A stretch of 64,000 bases of DNA, taken from the NCBI RefSeq assembly GCF_027595985.1, contig NC_073307.1, positions 119,812,678-119,876,677 of the forward strand, given 5' to 3'. A program made the translations under genes and the position numbers. The stretch is from Sorex araneus (taxonomy: Eukaryota > Chordata > Mammalia > Eulipotyphla > Soricidae). The notes beneath the pieces are model-generated. The model was not told the DNA's origin, did no database searches, and worked only from the letters and a program-made list of their open reading frames with translations. Of this stretch, positions 10,736-22,030 are shown in pieces (within the stretch, counting starts at the first letter, position 1; every line of letters begins with the position of its first letter).

Positions 10736-12590
10736 AATTTATGTCAGTCCCATGACACCCCATGACACTAGGAGTTTTGCAACATTCTCATGTAACCTTT
10801 AAAGATCAACTCCTGTAAATTATATTTTGTCTTCATGTGCAAAGGACGAGAAACTTCTGCTTCCTGAATGGGTGAGATTTTCTCCACTCCACTCGAGAGG
10901 GGCAAGATATGGTACCTGAGCATCACCAAGAGAAATTTCTGAGTGCAGAGCCAGGAGTAGCTCATGAGCATTGCCTGGTATGACCCAAAAAGGGAAAAAA
11001 AAGTTTTAGCTCTGCAAGATGTAAAGATTTGAAACTGGCTGTGTAATTTTAATCATGTGAATATACTTTACAATACTTAACAAGTGGGTAAGACGGTTGA
11101 TTTTGGTATCAGTATTCTACCACAGTAAAAAAAAAAAAAAGAAGAAGAAGAAGTATGACTGAGAGAACTAGCTATCGGGTACCAATAACAGTCTTTTGTT
11201 TTTTCTGGCCACCCCAGGACTGCTCAGGGCTACTATCAGATTACATCTTGGAGGACTGTGTAGTGCTAGAGATTGAACCCAGGCCTCCTGCACACTAGCA
11301 TGTGTTCTAGCCTGCTGAGCTATCTCTGGGCCTGGTACCAAGGACGTTCTTTTTTGGATATTTTATCTTGGTCTCACCCAGTGTTGCTCTGGGTCTATAC
11401 TGAGCTTGGTACATGTGGATCACTCATACCAGTGCTCTGGGGGGAAGGTGGGGCGAGAGCCATGAGGTTCCAGGACTACAAACTGGACCCACATACAGAG
11501 CATGCACTCATTCTACAGAGCTGTCTCTGGTCCCTAATAAGTTTTTTTTTTTTTTTAGGGCAGGGGTGGCGAGCACACCCAGAAGTGCTCAGAAGCTATT
11601 TCTGATCCTGTACTAGGTAGCTGCACATTCCAGGAATCCAGGAATGCTTGGGGGTCAAACTGAGATCTGCCATACATAAGGCAGCACCTTACCCTCTGCT
11701 GTCTTTCTCATTCTCCCTGTAACAGTCTCATATCAGATTTTGTATCAGTACACAATGTTTTGGTCATGACTGAACAAAATATGTGAGCCTCTTCTTTTTT
11801 CTTGTTTTAGATTTTGGGCTGACTCCTGGCTCTGTAACCAGGAATCACTCCTGCAAGTGCTCAGGGGACCATATGGAATGCTGGGGATTGAACCCGGGTT
11901 GGCTGCATGCAATCCAAGAGCCCTACCCACTGAACTATAGCTCCTGCCCCCTTAGTCTCATCCTAAATCCTTTGATTGACAGCCTTGCCACCTCTAAATC
12001 TGTGAGGTTCTACATTCCCAAGCATAGAGGGCACTTTAAGTGCCTGACAGACAAGCATCACCTCTGCCTTTTCTCAGCAATCCTCAGGATATCACAGGTT
12101 CTGGTAAACTCTCTGAGAGCTCATGGGTCAGACTGCCCTCCTGTAGCAGTGAACAGGCCTGATCCGGACCCACTGTCTTAGCCAACAGTAGTGCCACGTG
12201 ACCCAAGCATTTTAGGTACTTCTAGGAGGAAGAGATGCCAATGGTCAGATTCTAGTCAACAGATAGGACATTTGACTTGCACGTGGGGTTCGATCCCTGG
12301 CATCCATATAGTCCCCCAACTCCCACCAGGATTGATTCCTGTGCGCAAAGCCAGGAGTAACCCTCGAACACCACCAAGTGTGGCTCTAAAGCAAAACTAA
12401 ACAAAAAGAAAAGGATTATTCCTTCGCCCATTATTCTATCATTCACATTCAGTCATTGTGAACCTTTCACGATCTCCTGTCTAAGGATGAGATAAGCATC
12501 GGAGGGGCTTTTAAAAAGACTCTCCAGGGACGGGAAAATACTGAAACCCAGCTACCGATGACTCGTATTGAACAGGTCTTTAGCTCCGTT
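10736..12590. repeat. SINE-dense intergenic stretch, unit B
   Basis: Same order as 2650-4040 in A, closest to unit C. Minus-strand SINEs about 11190-11330, 11350-11530, 11560-11710 and 11815-11945; plus-strand 10905-10990 and 12270-12395. No exon seen. Confidence 0.65.
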
Positions 12591-13210
12591 TAATCAGCAT
12601 TTTTCCCGAGAAGGGACACACTCGGTCCCGCGCTGGGGAAAGGCAGCGGGAAGCGCGCGCGGCTCCAGGCCCCGTTCCAGCCAGGGCAAATGTGCAAAAG
12701 CAGCGTGGAGGTTAGGCGGGGCGGGTGCACCTGGGTGAGTCCCCTGAGCACTTGGAAGAGCCAGTGCTTGCTGTGCACCCTGTCCCCTATGCAGTCCCCC
12801 AAGCCTTGTCCTCCTCCCGCCACAGCGCCCCCTGCCGTCCGCGGGCCCTGTGGCTTTAGCAGCGCGCGGTGTCTACTATGGGACTCGCCCCTAGGGCCCA
12901 TGTCCGGGGAACTGGTTTTGTTTTTTTTTTTTTTTTTGAGAATATTTCCTCCCTTTATTAATTTTTTGAATAAACATTTAAAATTTTATTTTAAGAGACT
13001 TGTTCCCAGTAATTGTTCCCATTCCATATTTCAACACCAATCCCACCACCATGACACCTTCCAACCACCATTATTTTGGATTTTCCCACCACCACCACCC
13101 AAGCCTGCCCCTAGCAGATGCTAAATTACTTATTTTGCGTTGCTCAGAATGAAGAGTATGAGATGTTGCTTCTGGAATTCTAAAATTGTTTGGGGTTGGA
13201 GGCATCTCTG
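12590..13210. other. CpG-rich block and L1-like fragment, unit B
   Basis: 12598-12905 is the CpG-rich block; the G4 run is weakened here (GGAGGTTAGGCGGGGCGGG). 12920-13205 is the antisense L1-like 3' fragment after a T run. Confidence 0.6.
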
Positions 13211-13504
13211 TAGCCTGCTACTCTATTTTAAGGTTCATTTGTTTACGTAGGGACTGGAGTCATAGTACAGCTGGTAAGGCACTTGTGTTACACACTGCCG
13301 ACCCTGATTCCATTCCTAAAACTCGATGGTCCCCTGAGACCAGTGAGGAGTGATTCCTGAGCACTAAGCAGTCCCCACATGTTCCTTTTTAATTAGGTAT
13401 TTGAATTTTCTGGGATGCTTATGGATCATCCATATAGTACAGAATAGGCTCATGTACTCAGAAAATGTCCTCTAGTATTTTATACCCAGACACCAACAAC
13501 TAAT

Positions 13505-16500
13505 TGGATCTCACAAACGTTTATTGAACACTAATTGCTCTTTTTATCAAGTATCAAGTACTAGAGATTTAGTATTCAATGTAGATTCAGTATTTGAATT
13601 TAGGTCAGCAGCTGTCCTGCCCCGCTGAGGCACACAGCCGGGTCTCCTGAGAGCAGGTGAGGATGAAACTCAGTACTTGCTAGGCAGGCCTTCAGGCCGG
13701 AAGTCATTGGGGTCTTTGCCACTCCTGCCCCATTCATTGGCAAATTGGTTATCCAAGGAATCTTGCAGTCCATGGCCACTGGTCCATGCTTCAAAAAGTC
13801 TCTGATTTTCAGATAAATCTTTCTGAATCACTGGAACAGAAAAAGATAAACCAGGGGCAGAAGAGCAAAAGTCCCACCCTCACATCTCTCTCCCTTCCAA
13901 AGGGAGCCAAGAAGAGAGAAGCTGTAGGATTGGCCCTGCCGGGGCATAGCCCAGCTCTGCCCACTCTGACCCCTGTGTGCTGGGAGAACAGCCCTGAGCT
14001 GTGGGTGGGACTCACCCTCCCCCTGGCCTTATTCTGACTCTCTCAGGCACTCCCGTCTCACCTTGGGCACAGAGGAGAGTGGCAGAGGGGAAGACCACTC
14101 CCTCCACTGACTCCCTGCTGACGACAGTCAGAATTTTCTGGCCCCTCTCACCCAACCCTGAACCCTTACCTGATCCTCTAGGCCGGCCACAATCTGGCAC
14201 CGCCCCTTGGCCCATCATTATAGTTCCACCTCGGAATGGTTGATTTGCCTAAATTTCTGTAATTGTTCTTTTGCCTCTCTCTGTAGGCTCTCTGCATGTC
14301 TCTGACCGCTGGAAGGAAAACAAAGTGATGAGACCCAGACAATCACGATGTGGAGAAATACATTTAAAATGCTCCTGCCCAGATTTCAAGAGCTTGGGAC
14401 AAAGCTCCTGGAAAGCAGATGGGCTTTGAAATGAAGGTCCCTTTCCCCTCCCTCTGGTTACCATTGAGAGACTCAGTACAAGACTGATTCTCTGTGTTCC
14501 CCTCTGACCCCTGTTGCTGCTTTGACGATGGCTGTGTGTGGAGTATAGACCCAACACTTGGACTATCTCCCATCTCCCCTTGGTCTATGCTCTCTTAGCT
14601 CTTTGTGCCTCAGTTTCTCTGTTAAGAGATGTCTGCATCAGGGATGGAGCAATAGCACATCGGATAGGGCATTTGCCTTGCACGCGGCTGAAACAGGTTC
14701 GTTTCCCAACATCCCATATGGTCCCCTGAGCACAACCAGAAGTAATTCCTGAGGGCAGAGCCAGGAGTAACTCCTGTGCATCGCACAGTGTGACCAAAAA
14801 GGCAAAAAAAAAAGAGAGAGAAAAGAGAGAGTGAGAGAGAGAAAGAAAAATGCCTACCTCAAAGGATTAGAACATGAAAATAAAAATGAGCTTTTTTGCA
14901 ATTGAAAACTACAAAATGGCTCATTTACATTTGAAAACTATAAAATGGCCTCACCTTATTAAAAATTACATTAGTTTGACTGTACTACTGAGGCTGTGGC
15001 AAGAGAGGTAGGAGACACACTTGCCCTGCACGCAGCTGACCTGCTTTGATCAGCACTACAACAGAGATTCCCCCCAAGGTTCACTAGGACTGACACCTGA
15101 GCATAGAGCCAGGAGGAAGCCCTGAGCACAGTCAGCTGTGGCCCCACGCCATCACCCAAAAGTTTGAGTAAGAGCTAAGGAATTGGAAACCCAACTCCCA
15201 GCTTTGACAAAGTCACTTCAGAGAGCATCAAAATGCTTAGCTCGAAAGCCCATTAGGGGGCAGTAGGTCCTTACTTGTATTATTGAAGGAACCTCAGCAA
15301 GAGCACAGAGGGTAGGGCATTTGCCTTGCAAGTGGCCAACCTGGATTCAATTCCTCCACCCCTCGCAGAGAGCCCGGCAAGCTACCAACAGTATCTCGCC
15401 CACAGGGCAGAGCCTGGCAGGCTACCCTTGGCGTATTTGATGTGCCAAAAGTAGTAACAAGTCTCACAATGGAGATGTTACTGGTGCACGCTCGAGCATA
15501 TCGATGAGCAACAAAATGGTGGTGACAGTGATATAAGGAACAAGCACCTCTGAATTCCAACTCTCATCCTCAATCCTGTTAGAAACTGGGATCCCAACTT
15601 TATGTGCCCTGGGGCCTACAGGTATCCAGATAAGAGGGAAAAAAAAAACTGGTAAAATGCTGGGATAAAATCCTTACTCAGGGCTGAAGTGATAGTACTG
15701 TGGGGAGGGTGCTCGCCTTGTATGTGGTCAACCTGGTTACGTTTCCAGTATCCCATATTCAACCCACTCGCCCCCGAACCACAAGGATTAATTTCTGAGT
15801 GCAGAGCCAGGAGTATCCCCTGATAATCGCTGCATGTAAACTCCCCGGCGCCAGCCAAAAAAAAAAAGGAATAAAAAAAAAATCGGAACTCCTTGTCTAT
15901 CCAGGGAGGTACACTGTCCTCTGCTATGGTAATTAGAGGGGACAGCCTGGTTACACACCCAGACCCCCAATATCCCTGGGGCCTTACCTTGACCAGCGTT
16001 TGAGAACAAAGTGTTGCTGCTGACGCAGAGAAACAAAGAGCAGAAAATGATGGCCATGAACAGTTTCATCTTGCTGCAGGTACACAGGCAACAATGAGGC
16101 AATTCAGGCTGTTGCTCTGTAAGATTGACCCAGGCTCACATTCTGCAAAGAACTTCCACTTACATGTGTAGATTGGCATGTACAGAGATAATAGATGTGG
16201 AGAGATACGTCCTGATCATCTAAGACACATTTAGAATATTTAATCTCCGTTTCAACTTGTTTCTTCAGAATCCTAGTGCTTTTCTAGGATTTACAAGAGG
16301 CTTGATACTCACAGCAATTACACTGGGCTTTCAGTGTAAACCGTTGTCCATTCCTAGCACCCCTCCACAGCTCTGAGATCTAACTGCGTAGCAGGTTTTC
16401 CTGGATCCATGGGAGGATCCTACCTCTGAAATAGCCCCTGAGTTTAAAACTCCACCAATATTTGTGGTGTGTCTCCTCTAGCCACCACTGACTGACCATC

Positions 16501-16962
16501 GCAGGCACAAACAACATAATTTCTAATGATTTTCGAGACTGAAATGTATTCGGGGGGGCTGGGGAGTTACCTCAAAGGGCTGGGGCACCTGCTTTGCTCC
16601 CGCAGGTGCTCCAGCATTTTGAACTTGGGCTGGGTGGGACGGGGGCGGTTTCTAGGCACTGTCAGAGTGACCCTGGTGACTGGAGCACAATTTCTGAGCA
16701 GAGTCACAGAGCACTGGGAGCGGTCCCCAGAAGCCTGAATGGTGCAGGGAGGTCCAGCAACAACAATGCCAAAACGAGTAGCCCATCTGAGGAGACCCAA
16801 TGGTCAGAACAGTTCAGTCAGGAAGGATGCAGCCCAAGAACGCTGCTATAGAAGAGGATTGCCCCCACCCCCACCTACAGAGGGAAACTTGGAATGTTCT
16901 AGAACCTCACCTTTGGCTGTCTCTTCCTGCTGAGTGTCCTGGTGCGGCCCAGCAGTCTGCGC
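13505..16962 (-). pseudogene. SAA: SAA copy B: pseudogene with intact promoter
   Basis: Exon 1 (about 16911-16962), exon 2 (15988-16069), exon 3 (14170-14308) and exon 4 (13670-13830) are all present with GT/AG sites. Exon 2 is 82 nt, a clean 9-nt loss that shortens the start of the mature chain (SSNTLFSNAGQ). Exon 3 is 139 nt but has lost the hallmark W (DMQRAYRE) and ends in the TAG also seen in A and C. Exon 4 is 161 nt, two short, and stops at TGA after SDSERFI, though [14 protein letters not shown] and the stop survive in the old frame. Poly(A) signal 13520-13525. Likely transcribed but not coding a full SAA. Confidence 0.87.
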
Positions 16963-16987
16963 TATCTGCTGGGGAAGGTGTCTCTGC

Positions 16988-17096
16988 TATATATACAGAC
17001 ACTTGTTCACACAGCACATGGGAAGAGAGGGTTGAGGCAAAACAGTGCGTTTGGGGAAATCCCAGTGTCCAGAGTACACATTCCGGGATTGCACAA
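16988..17096 (-). promoter_or_regulatory. SAA: SAA copy B promoter (C/EBP, NF-kB, TATA)
   Basis: Minus-strand C/EBP site TTGTGCAAT (17088-17096), kB site GGGATTTCCCC (17053-17063) and TATATATA (16988-16995). All three are unchanged against copy D although the gene below is broken, so an acute-phase transcript remains possible. Confidence 0.78.
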
Positions 17097-17109
17097 ATTG
17101 GCAGATGTC

Positions 17110-18052
17110 CCCTGTGTGCAAAATGAGGGTCTGCTGCCAATTTCTGGAGTTCTTCTAAATCTGCTCGAGTCTTTCTGGAAATGTCGGTGAAGGTCATGGC
17201 TGGGAGCGTTTGCAGGTAGGTGGTTGGGCAGCATGGTTTGACAGGGCTCTGTAAGCAAGGAGCTGGTGTGCAAAGGAGACCTGCTCTCATTAGGGGAGAT
17301 CTCATTAAGGACTGAAGTCAGTGGACCCCACAAGTGGCTCATTTGGAGTGGGGAGGAGAAAGACAGTCACTTTCTCCCGATCTGCCTCTGCCACCCGGGA
17401 CCCAGGGTTACTGTGTTCTTGTCTCACTCACAGAAAGGAATTTTAGGAGTAGACAAGCAGTGAAGTAAAACAGATTATAGATTATATTTGGAGGATTTTA
17501 AAGGTGTGGAGGGAAAGAGAAAGAAGGAGCGAGAGCGAGAGAAATAGAGAGAGAGCTGCATTCAAGAGAGAACGCGGGCTTCTCCAAGGGAGGAGAGCCA
17601 TGGGTTCTGTTCGGGTTTGTTTTGTTGGAACTCATTGGGCCTCCTGCCTCAGGGTAAAGGTCATCCCTCACACATTTCTGAAAATCTAGACTCCAATTCT
17701 TCTGCTAAGTATACCTCTTTTGAGCCTGAGCAATAGTAGAGCGGGTGGTGCACTTGGTTTGCACACAACTGACCTGAGTTCCACCCCTGGGTTGAAATAA
17801 TGAGTTCTTTCCTCTTATTGTTGTCCCGGAGATCTCTTAAGCTCTGTTCCTTTTGAAGGGATGTTGGGTTTGGCCACACCTGGAGGTGCTCAGGCCTCAC
17901 TCCTGGCTCTGTGCTCAGGAATCACTCCTGGTGGCGATCAGAGGACCCTGTGAGATGCTGGGGATCTAACTGGAGTCAGCACAAACAAGGATCGAGTCTT
18001 AATCCCTGGAATCTCTACAGCCCATCTCTCCATTGAAAATCTATTTTTACTT
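17110..18052. other. Upstream flank of SAA copy B
   Basis: Unique-looking DNA conserved in C (30700-31620) and D (48855-49800). It holds a purine tract GAGAAATAGAGAGAGAG (about 17538; an (AG)n repeat in C and D) and a degraded minus-strand SINE at about 17720-17985. The conservation beyond the core promoter may include further response elements; no specific site is claimed. Confidence 0.5.
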
Positions 18053-18063
18053 TCACGCATATG

Positions 18064-18094
<31 letters not shown>

Positions 18095-18250
18095 GTCACA
18101 CCTGGCAATGCACAGGGGTTACTCCTGGCTCTGCACTCAGGAACCACCCCTGGCTGTGCTCAGGGGACCATATGGGATGCTGGGATTTGAACCCGGGTCG
18201 GCCGCGTGCAAGGCAAACGCCCTACCCGCTGTGCTATCTCTCCAGCCCCC
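18064..18250 (-). mobile_element. Young SOR-type SINE, unit B only
   Basis: Near-consensus copy with a long T run (inverted poly-A) and GCTATCTCTCCAGCCCCC end, flanked by perfect 11-bp duplicates TCACGCATATG (18053-18063 and 18251-18261). C (31631) and D (49811) have the empty site. Confidence 0.92.
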
Positions 18251-18419
18251 TCACGCATATGTATTGATGCTATTGTTTACCTTCTCCTGGAGGTCACTGA
18301 TTTGAGCTTTGGCTCCTTCCATCTGTCCTTGAGTCTCTTGCACCTGTATCTTTTTAAAGGTCAGTTACTGTCTATTTCCTCTCTGCTGAATGACTGCTCT
18401 CCTGTTCCTTGGGAGGGTG

Positions 18420-18905
18420 TTTAGTCCACACTCAGTGGTGCTCCTGGGTGACTCTATACTCTGTGCTCAGCACTTGCTCCTGGACATGTTCAAGAGAAGC
18501 AGGTAGTGTCAGGGACCAACCAGGCTCAGCTGTATGCAAGACAGCCCTCGACTCCTCTTCTATCCCCAAACTTCTCATTTTTTTTATCTTTTAGGGTCAC
18601 ACCCGGTGACGCCCAGGGGTTACTCTTGGCTCTGCACTCAGGAATCACCCCCTGCGGTGCTCAGGAGACCATATGGGATGCTGGAAATGAACCCAGGTGG
18701 GCCACCTGCAACATAAATGCCCGACCCACTGTGCCATCTCTCCAGACCCTTGCTTTTTTTTTCTTTTTGGATCACACCTGGCGATGCATTCAGGAATTAT
18801 TCCGGGTGGTGCTTGGGGGACCATGTGGGATGCTTGGAATCGAACCTGGGTTGGCTGTGTGCATAGCCAACACCGTACCTACTGTGCTTTTGCTCCAGCC
18901 CCACA
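18420..18905 (-). repeat. Three minus-strand SINEs, unit B
   Basis: A worn copy at 18420-18550 and clearer ones at 18590-18749 and 18757-18902 (CTCCAGCCCC end). The same trio occurs in C (31810-32335) and D (50000-50495). Confidence 0.78.
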
Positions 18906-19047
18906 TTTGTTTTTGAAGATTAAATGCCTTTATTAGTCAAATGAAAAATGGAGGTTATTGTACGTGGTAGATGTAATGTGCTCACTGATGACCCTTGGGC
19001 AGTTTTAAGAGTTCAAAATGGCTGAGGACCGCCCAGGGCCAGATAAA

Positions 19048-19073
19048 TGCCTATTAACATCACCATCACCACC

Positions 19074-19104
<31 letters not shown>

Positions 19105-19110
19105 CCACCA
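19048..19110 (+). repeat. (CAC)n/(CAT)n microsatellite
   Basis: ATCACCATCACC then repeats of ACC and ATC. Homologous tracts at 35862-35920 (longer, ATC-rich) and 51787-51830. Confidence 0.9.
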
Positions 19111-19194
19111 TTTTGTTTCTGGTTCTACATTGGCATTTGTCATGGACCTCAAGTTCAAATTAGCCGAGCAGTGAACAGGGGTCCGATTTTATTT

Positions 19195-20330
19195 TTTATT
19201 TAGATTTTTAAAATTTTTACTGGTGAATCAACATGAGGAACAGTTACAAACTTAAGAACTTTCATGTTTGCATTTTGTTTACATCCCTCCACCAGTGCCC
19301 ATTCTCCTCCACCAATGTTCCCAGTATCCCTTCCACCACCCCCACCCCGACCCCACCAGCCAACCCAGCCTCTGCAGCAGGGCATTCCCTTTTGTTCTCT
19401 CTCCTGTTGGATGTAGTAGTTTGCAATAGAGGTATGGAATGGCCATCATATTCAGTCTATAGCCTACTTTTGGCACACAGCTTTCAACCTGAGCGGATCC
19501 TCCTAACATTCTCTACTAAGTGTTCCCTTCTCTATCTCAGCTGCCTTTTTCCCCAGCATGTGAGGCCAGTTTCCAAGCGGTGGGGCAAATCTTCTGGTTC
19601 TTACTCTACTACTCTCGGGTGTTAGACTCCCATTCTACTACTTTATATTCCACATATGAGTGCGATCTTTCTATGTCTGTCTCTCTCTTTTTGACTCAAT
19701 TCACTTAAATGATAATATCCATGATGTCCACTTATATGCAAATTCCATAACTTCATCTTTTCTAACAGCAGCATAGTATTCCATTGTGTAGATATACCAA
19801 AGTTTTTTAACCAGTCATCTCTTTTGGGCACTCTGTTTTTTTCTAGATTTTGGCTATCATAAACAGTGCTGCAATGAACATACAAATGCAGATATCATTT
19901 CTACTATACCCGTTTGCTTCTTCTCGATAGACTCGTATAGCAAAGTTGCAGGCTATAAAATCAATACCCAGGGGCTCGAGTGATAGCTCAGTGGGTAGAG
20001 CATTTTCCTTGCACTCAGCCAACCCGGGTTCAAATCCCAGCATCTCATACGGTCCCCTGAGCACCACCAGGGGTGATTCCTGAGTGCATGAGCCAGAAGT
20101 GACCCCTGTGCATTGCTGGGTGTGACCCAAAAAGCAAAAATAAATAAATAAATAAAATCTATACCCAAAAGTCCATGGCTTTCCTATATGCAAATAATGA
20201 GAGAGAAGAAGTGACATGATAAAAAGCAATCCCATTCACAATTGGACATCAAAATATCAAGTATCTGGGAGTCATCTTAACTAAGGAGGTAAAGGACTTG
20301 TATGGGAAAGAGCTCCTATTTGTAAGATCA
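19195..20330 (-). mobile_element. 5'-inverted (twin-primed) L1, unit B
   Basis: 19195-19925 is antisense L1: 3' UTR, then the ORF2 C-terminal coding region (reverse strand MFIAALFMIAKI motif). From about 19928 the sequence flips to sense ORF2 (VAGYKIN, then PFTIG, KYLGV-like and LTKEVKDLYGKE), the RT-domain stretch of mammalian L1. This head-to-head join is the signature of twin priming. A younger SINE sits inside at 19971-20153. Confidence 0.85.
19971..20153 (+). mobile_element. Young SOR-type SINE inside the L1, unit B only
   Basis: GGGGCTCGAGTGATAGCTCA head, AAAAAGCAAAAATAAATA tail, flanked by AAAATCAATACCCA (19957-19970) and AAAATCTATACCCA (20154-20167). Units C (36770) and D (53285) have the empty site. 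Confidence 0.92.
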
Positions 20331-21600
20331 GGTTGATACCTCTGACTCTACTGATTATTGGCAATGTCGATGCTCTTTTGTTGGAGAAGCAAGATCAGAG
20401 ATGATTTTAAAGGGAGACAGGTGGCTGGAGAGATGGGACAGCAGGTGGGAAACTTGACTTTCCTGAGGCCAACCCAGCTCGATCCCCGCAACCCCTATAG
20501 TCTCCTGTGCATCACCAGGAGTAATTTCTGAGTGCGGAGTCAGGGTGAGCCCTGAGAACCACCAGGTGTGAACAACAAAACAATGAGAATAAAAAGGCAA
20601 TGAGAATGGAGTATAATAGTGAGAGAAGGTTGAGGAGAGGGGTATGCATATTGGACCCAATAGAAATAGAACCGTAGTTGGGAAGCACCAGAGGGAGTGG
20701 AGGATGAAGAACTAGCAGTGTACTTCAGGCAGGAGACACATGCAGACAGGACCAACTCTTTTCCCTAGTTTGCAGCCTTAAAAGCACATTATGATATGGT
20801 TAGTATTGCAGTTTTGCCCCCTCTAACAATCTTTTCTACATGCATTATGGGCTTTCGCAGTACACAAGAAATTCATTTGTATAATCCATACCCATCAGCC
20901 ATCCACTGAAGGGCTCTATAAAATCCCACGTCATGTGATGCAATCCCCTAATCCGCCTTAACATTAGAATATAAAAATTACTGCTTGAGCATAATAGAGC
21001 CAACTACAGTTCATTTTGTTGGAGGGGCTTGGGTGAGAGAAACACACTTAGCAGTATTGAGGGTTTTTTCCTGGCTTTGTCCTCAGACATTCTTTTGCTG
21101 GCAGGAGGTTCTTAGGGATCACATGGGTACAGGGTTCGAACCCAGATCAGCTTTGTGCATGGAAAATGCCCAACTTGCTGTACTATCGGGTTCCTCAAAA
21201 ATAGTTCCTCAGGCTGACTCCCTCCTGTTATCACGAGATGTGGTGGTTGATCTTTCTGAATTTTATGGACAAGGCGCTACACAAAATTCTGTCTCTAATT
21301 CTGTACCATAGTTCAGCTACCCAGAGAGTTCTCTCCCTCAACTCCCGTTCCTGCCATCTTGGCCCCACTTACTCCTAGATTCATTTTGTTTGCTTGTTAT
21401 TGGCCCACCCAGCAGTGCTCAGGGGTTACTTTGTACTCTGCACTCAGGAATTACTCCTGGCAGTGCTTGGGGGACCATATAGAATGCAGGGTCGACCTGA
21501 GTCGGCCATCTGCAGAGCAAACATCTTCCCTGCCAGACTATCTCTCTGGGCCTTGGATTTCATTTCTGACACCTGCCAGATATACCAGTAGGGATCATCC
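20331..21600. other. Intergenic stretch before the orphan promoter, unit B
   Basis: Conserved with C (36950-38165) and D (53460-54690). SINEs: plus 20420-20580, minus 21050-21195, minus 21405-21560. Between them lies non-repetitive DNA (CAGTTTTGCCCCCTC, GAATATAAAAATTACTGC) with no exon recognised. Confidence 0.6.
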
Positions 21601-21815
21601 TGCAAAAGTAGACCTCAAGCCTTCGAGATAGAGTCCTTGTCCTCCAAACTCCACAGTCCAGCAGCCTAGATGCCCAAATCCAGATACTTCAATATGCACC
21701 ATGACCACGGGTGCCCTCTCAGCCAGGCTGCCCCTCACAGCACAGCTGGACTCCTGGCCCAGGTCACAGGCAAACAGCAAACAGCCCTGTGTGCTCAGGT
21801 TTACACAACCAGGAC

Positions 21816-22030
21816 CATAACCTGAGGATGAAGAAACCACTGATGTCTGGGAAGTTTTCCTGTGCAATTTTCCAGAATTGTGGTTTGCAGGGACTTTCCT
21901 GGGCTCCACACCTGCTTTTTCTTCTCCCCCAAGACGCCTGTAGGAGGGAGCACTTGTAGAGCAGTAGATCTCCTGAGCCAGAGGGACCAGCATCTCCACT
22001 GGAAAGGAGGGAGGGGCTGCTCCCAAAAGT
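21816..22030 (+). promoter_or_regulatory. Orphan plus-strand SAA promoter, unit B
   Basis: It contains GATGAAGAAACCACTG, a C/EBP-like TGTGCAATTTT and a perfect kB site GGGACTTTCC (21890-21899), then a pyrimidine-rich stretch. These match, in order, my memory of the human SAA1/SAA2 promoters. Where those carry a TATA box this has CACTTGTAGAGCAG, so TATA is lost. No SAA exon 2, 3 or 4 follows on the plus strand. It faces away from copy B about 5 kb to the left. Confidence 0.68.

Noticed and set aside
19048-19110. Short tandem repeats as a possible CRISPR array
   Set aside because: Triplet microsatellite without spacers, in a mammalian genome.
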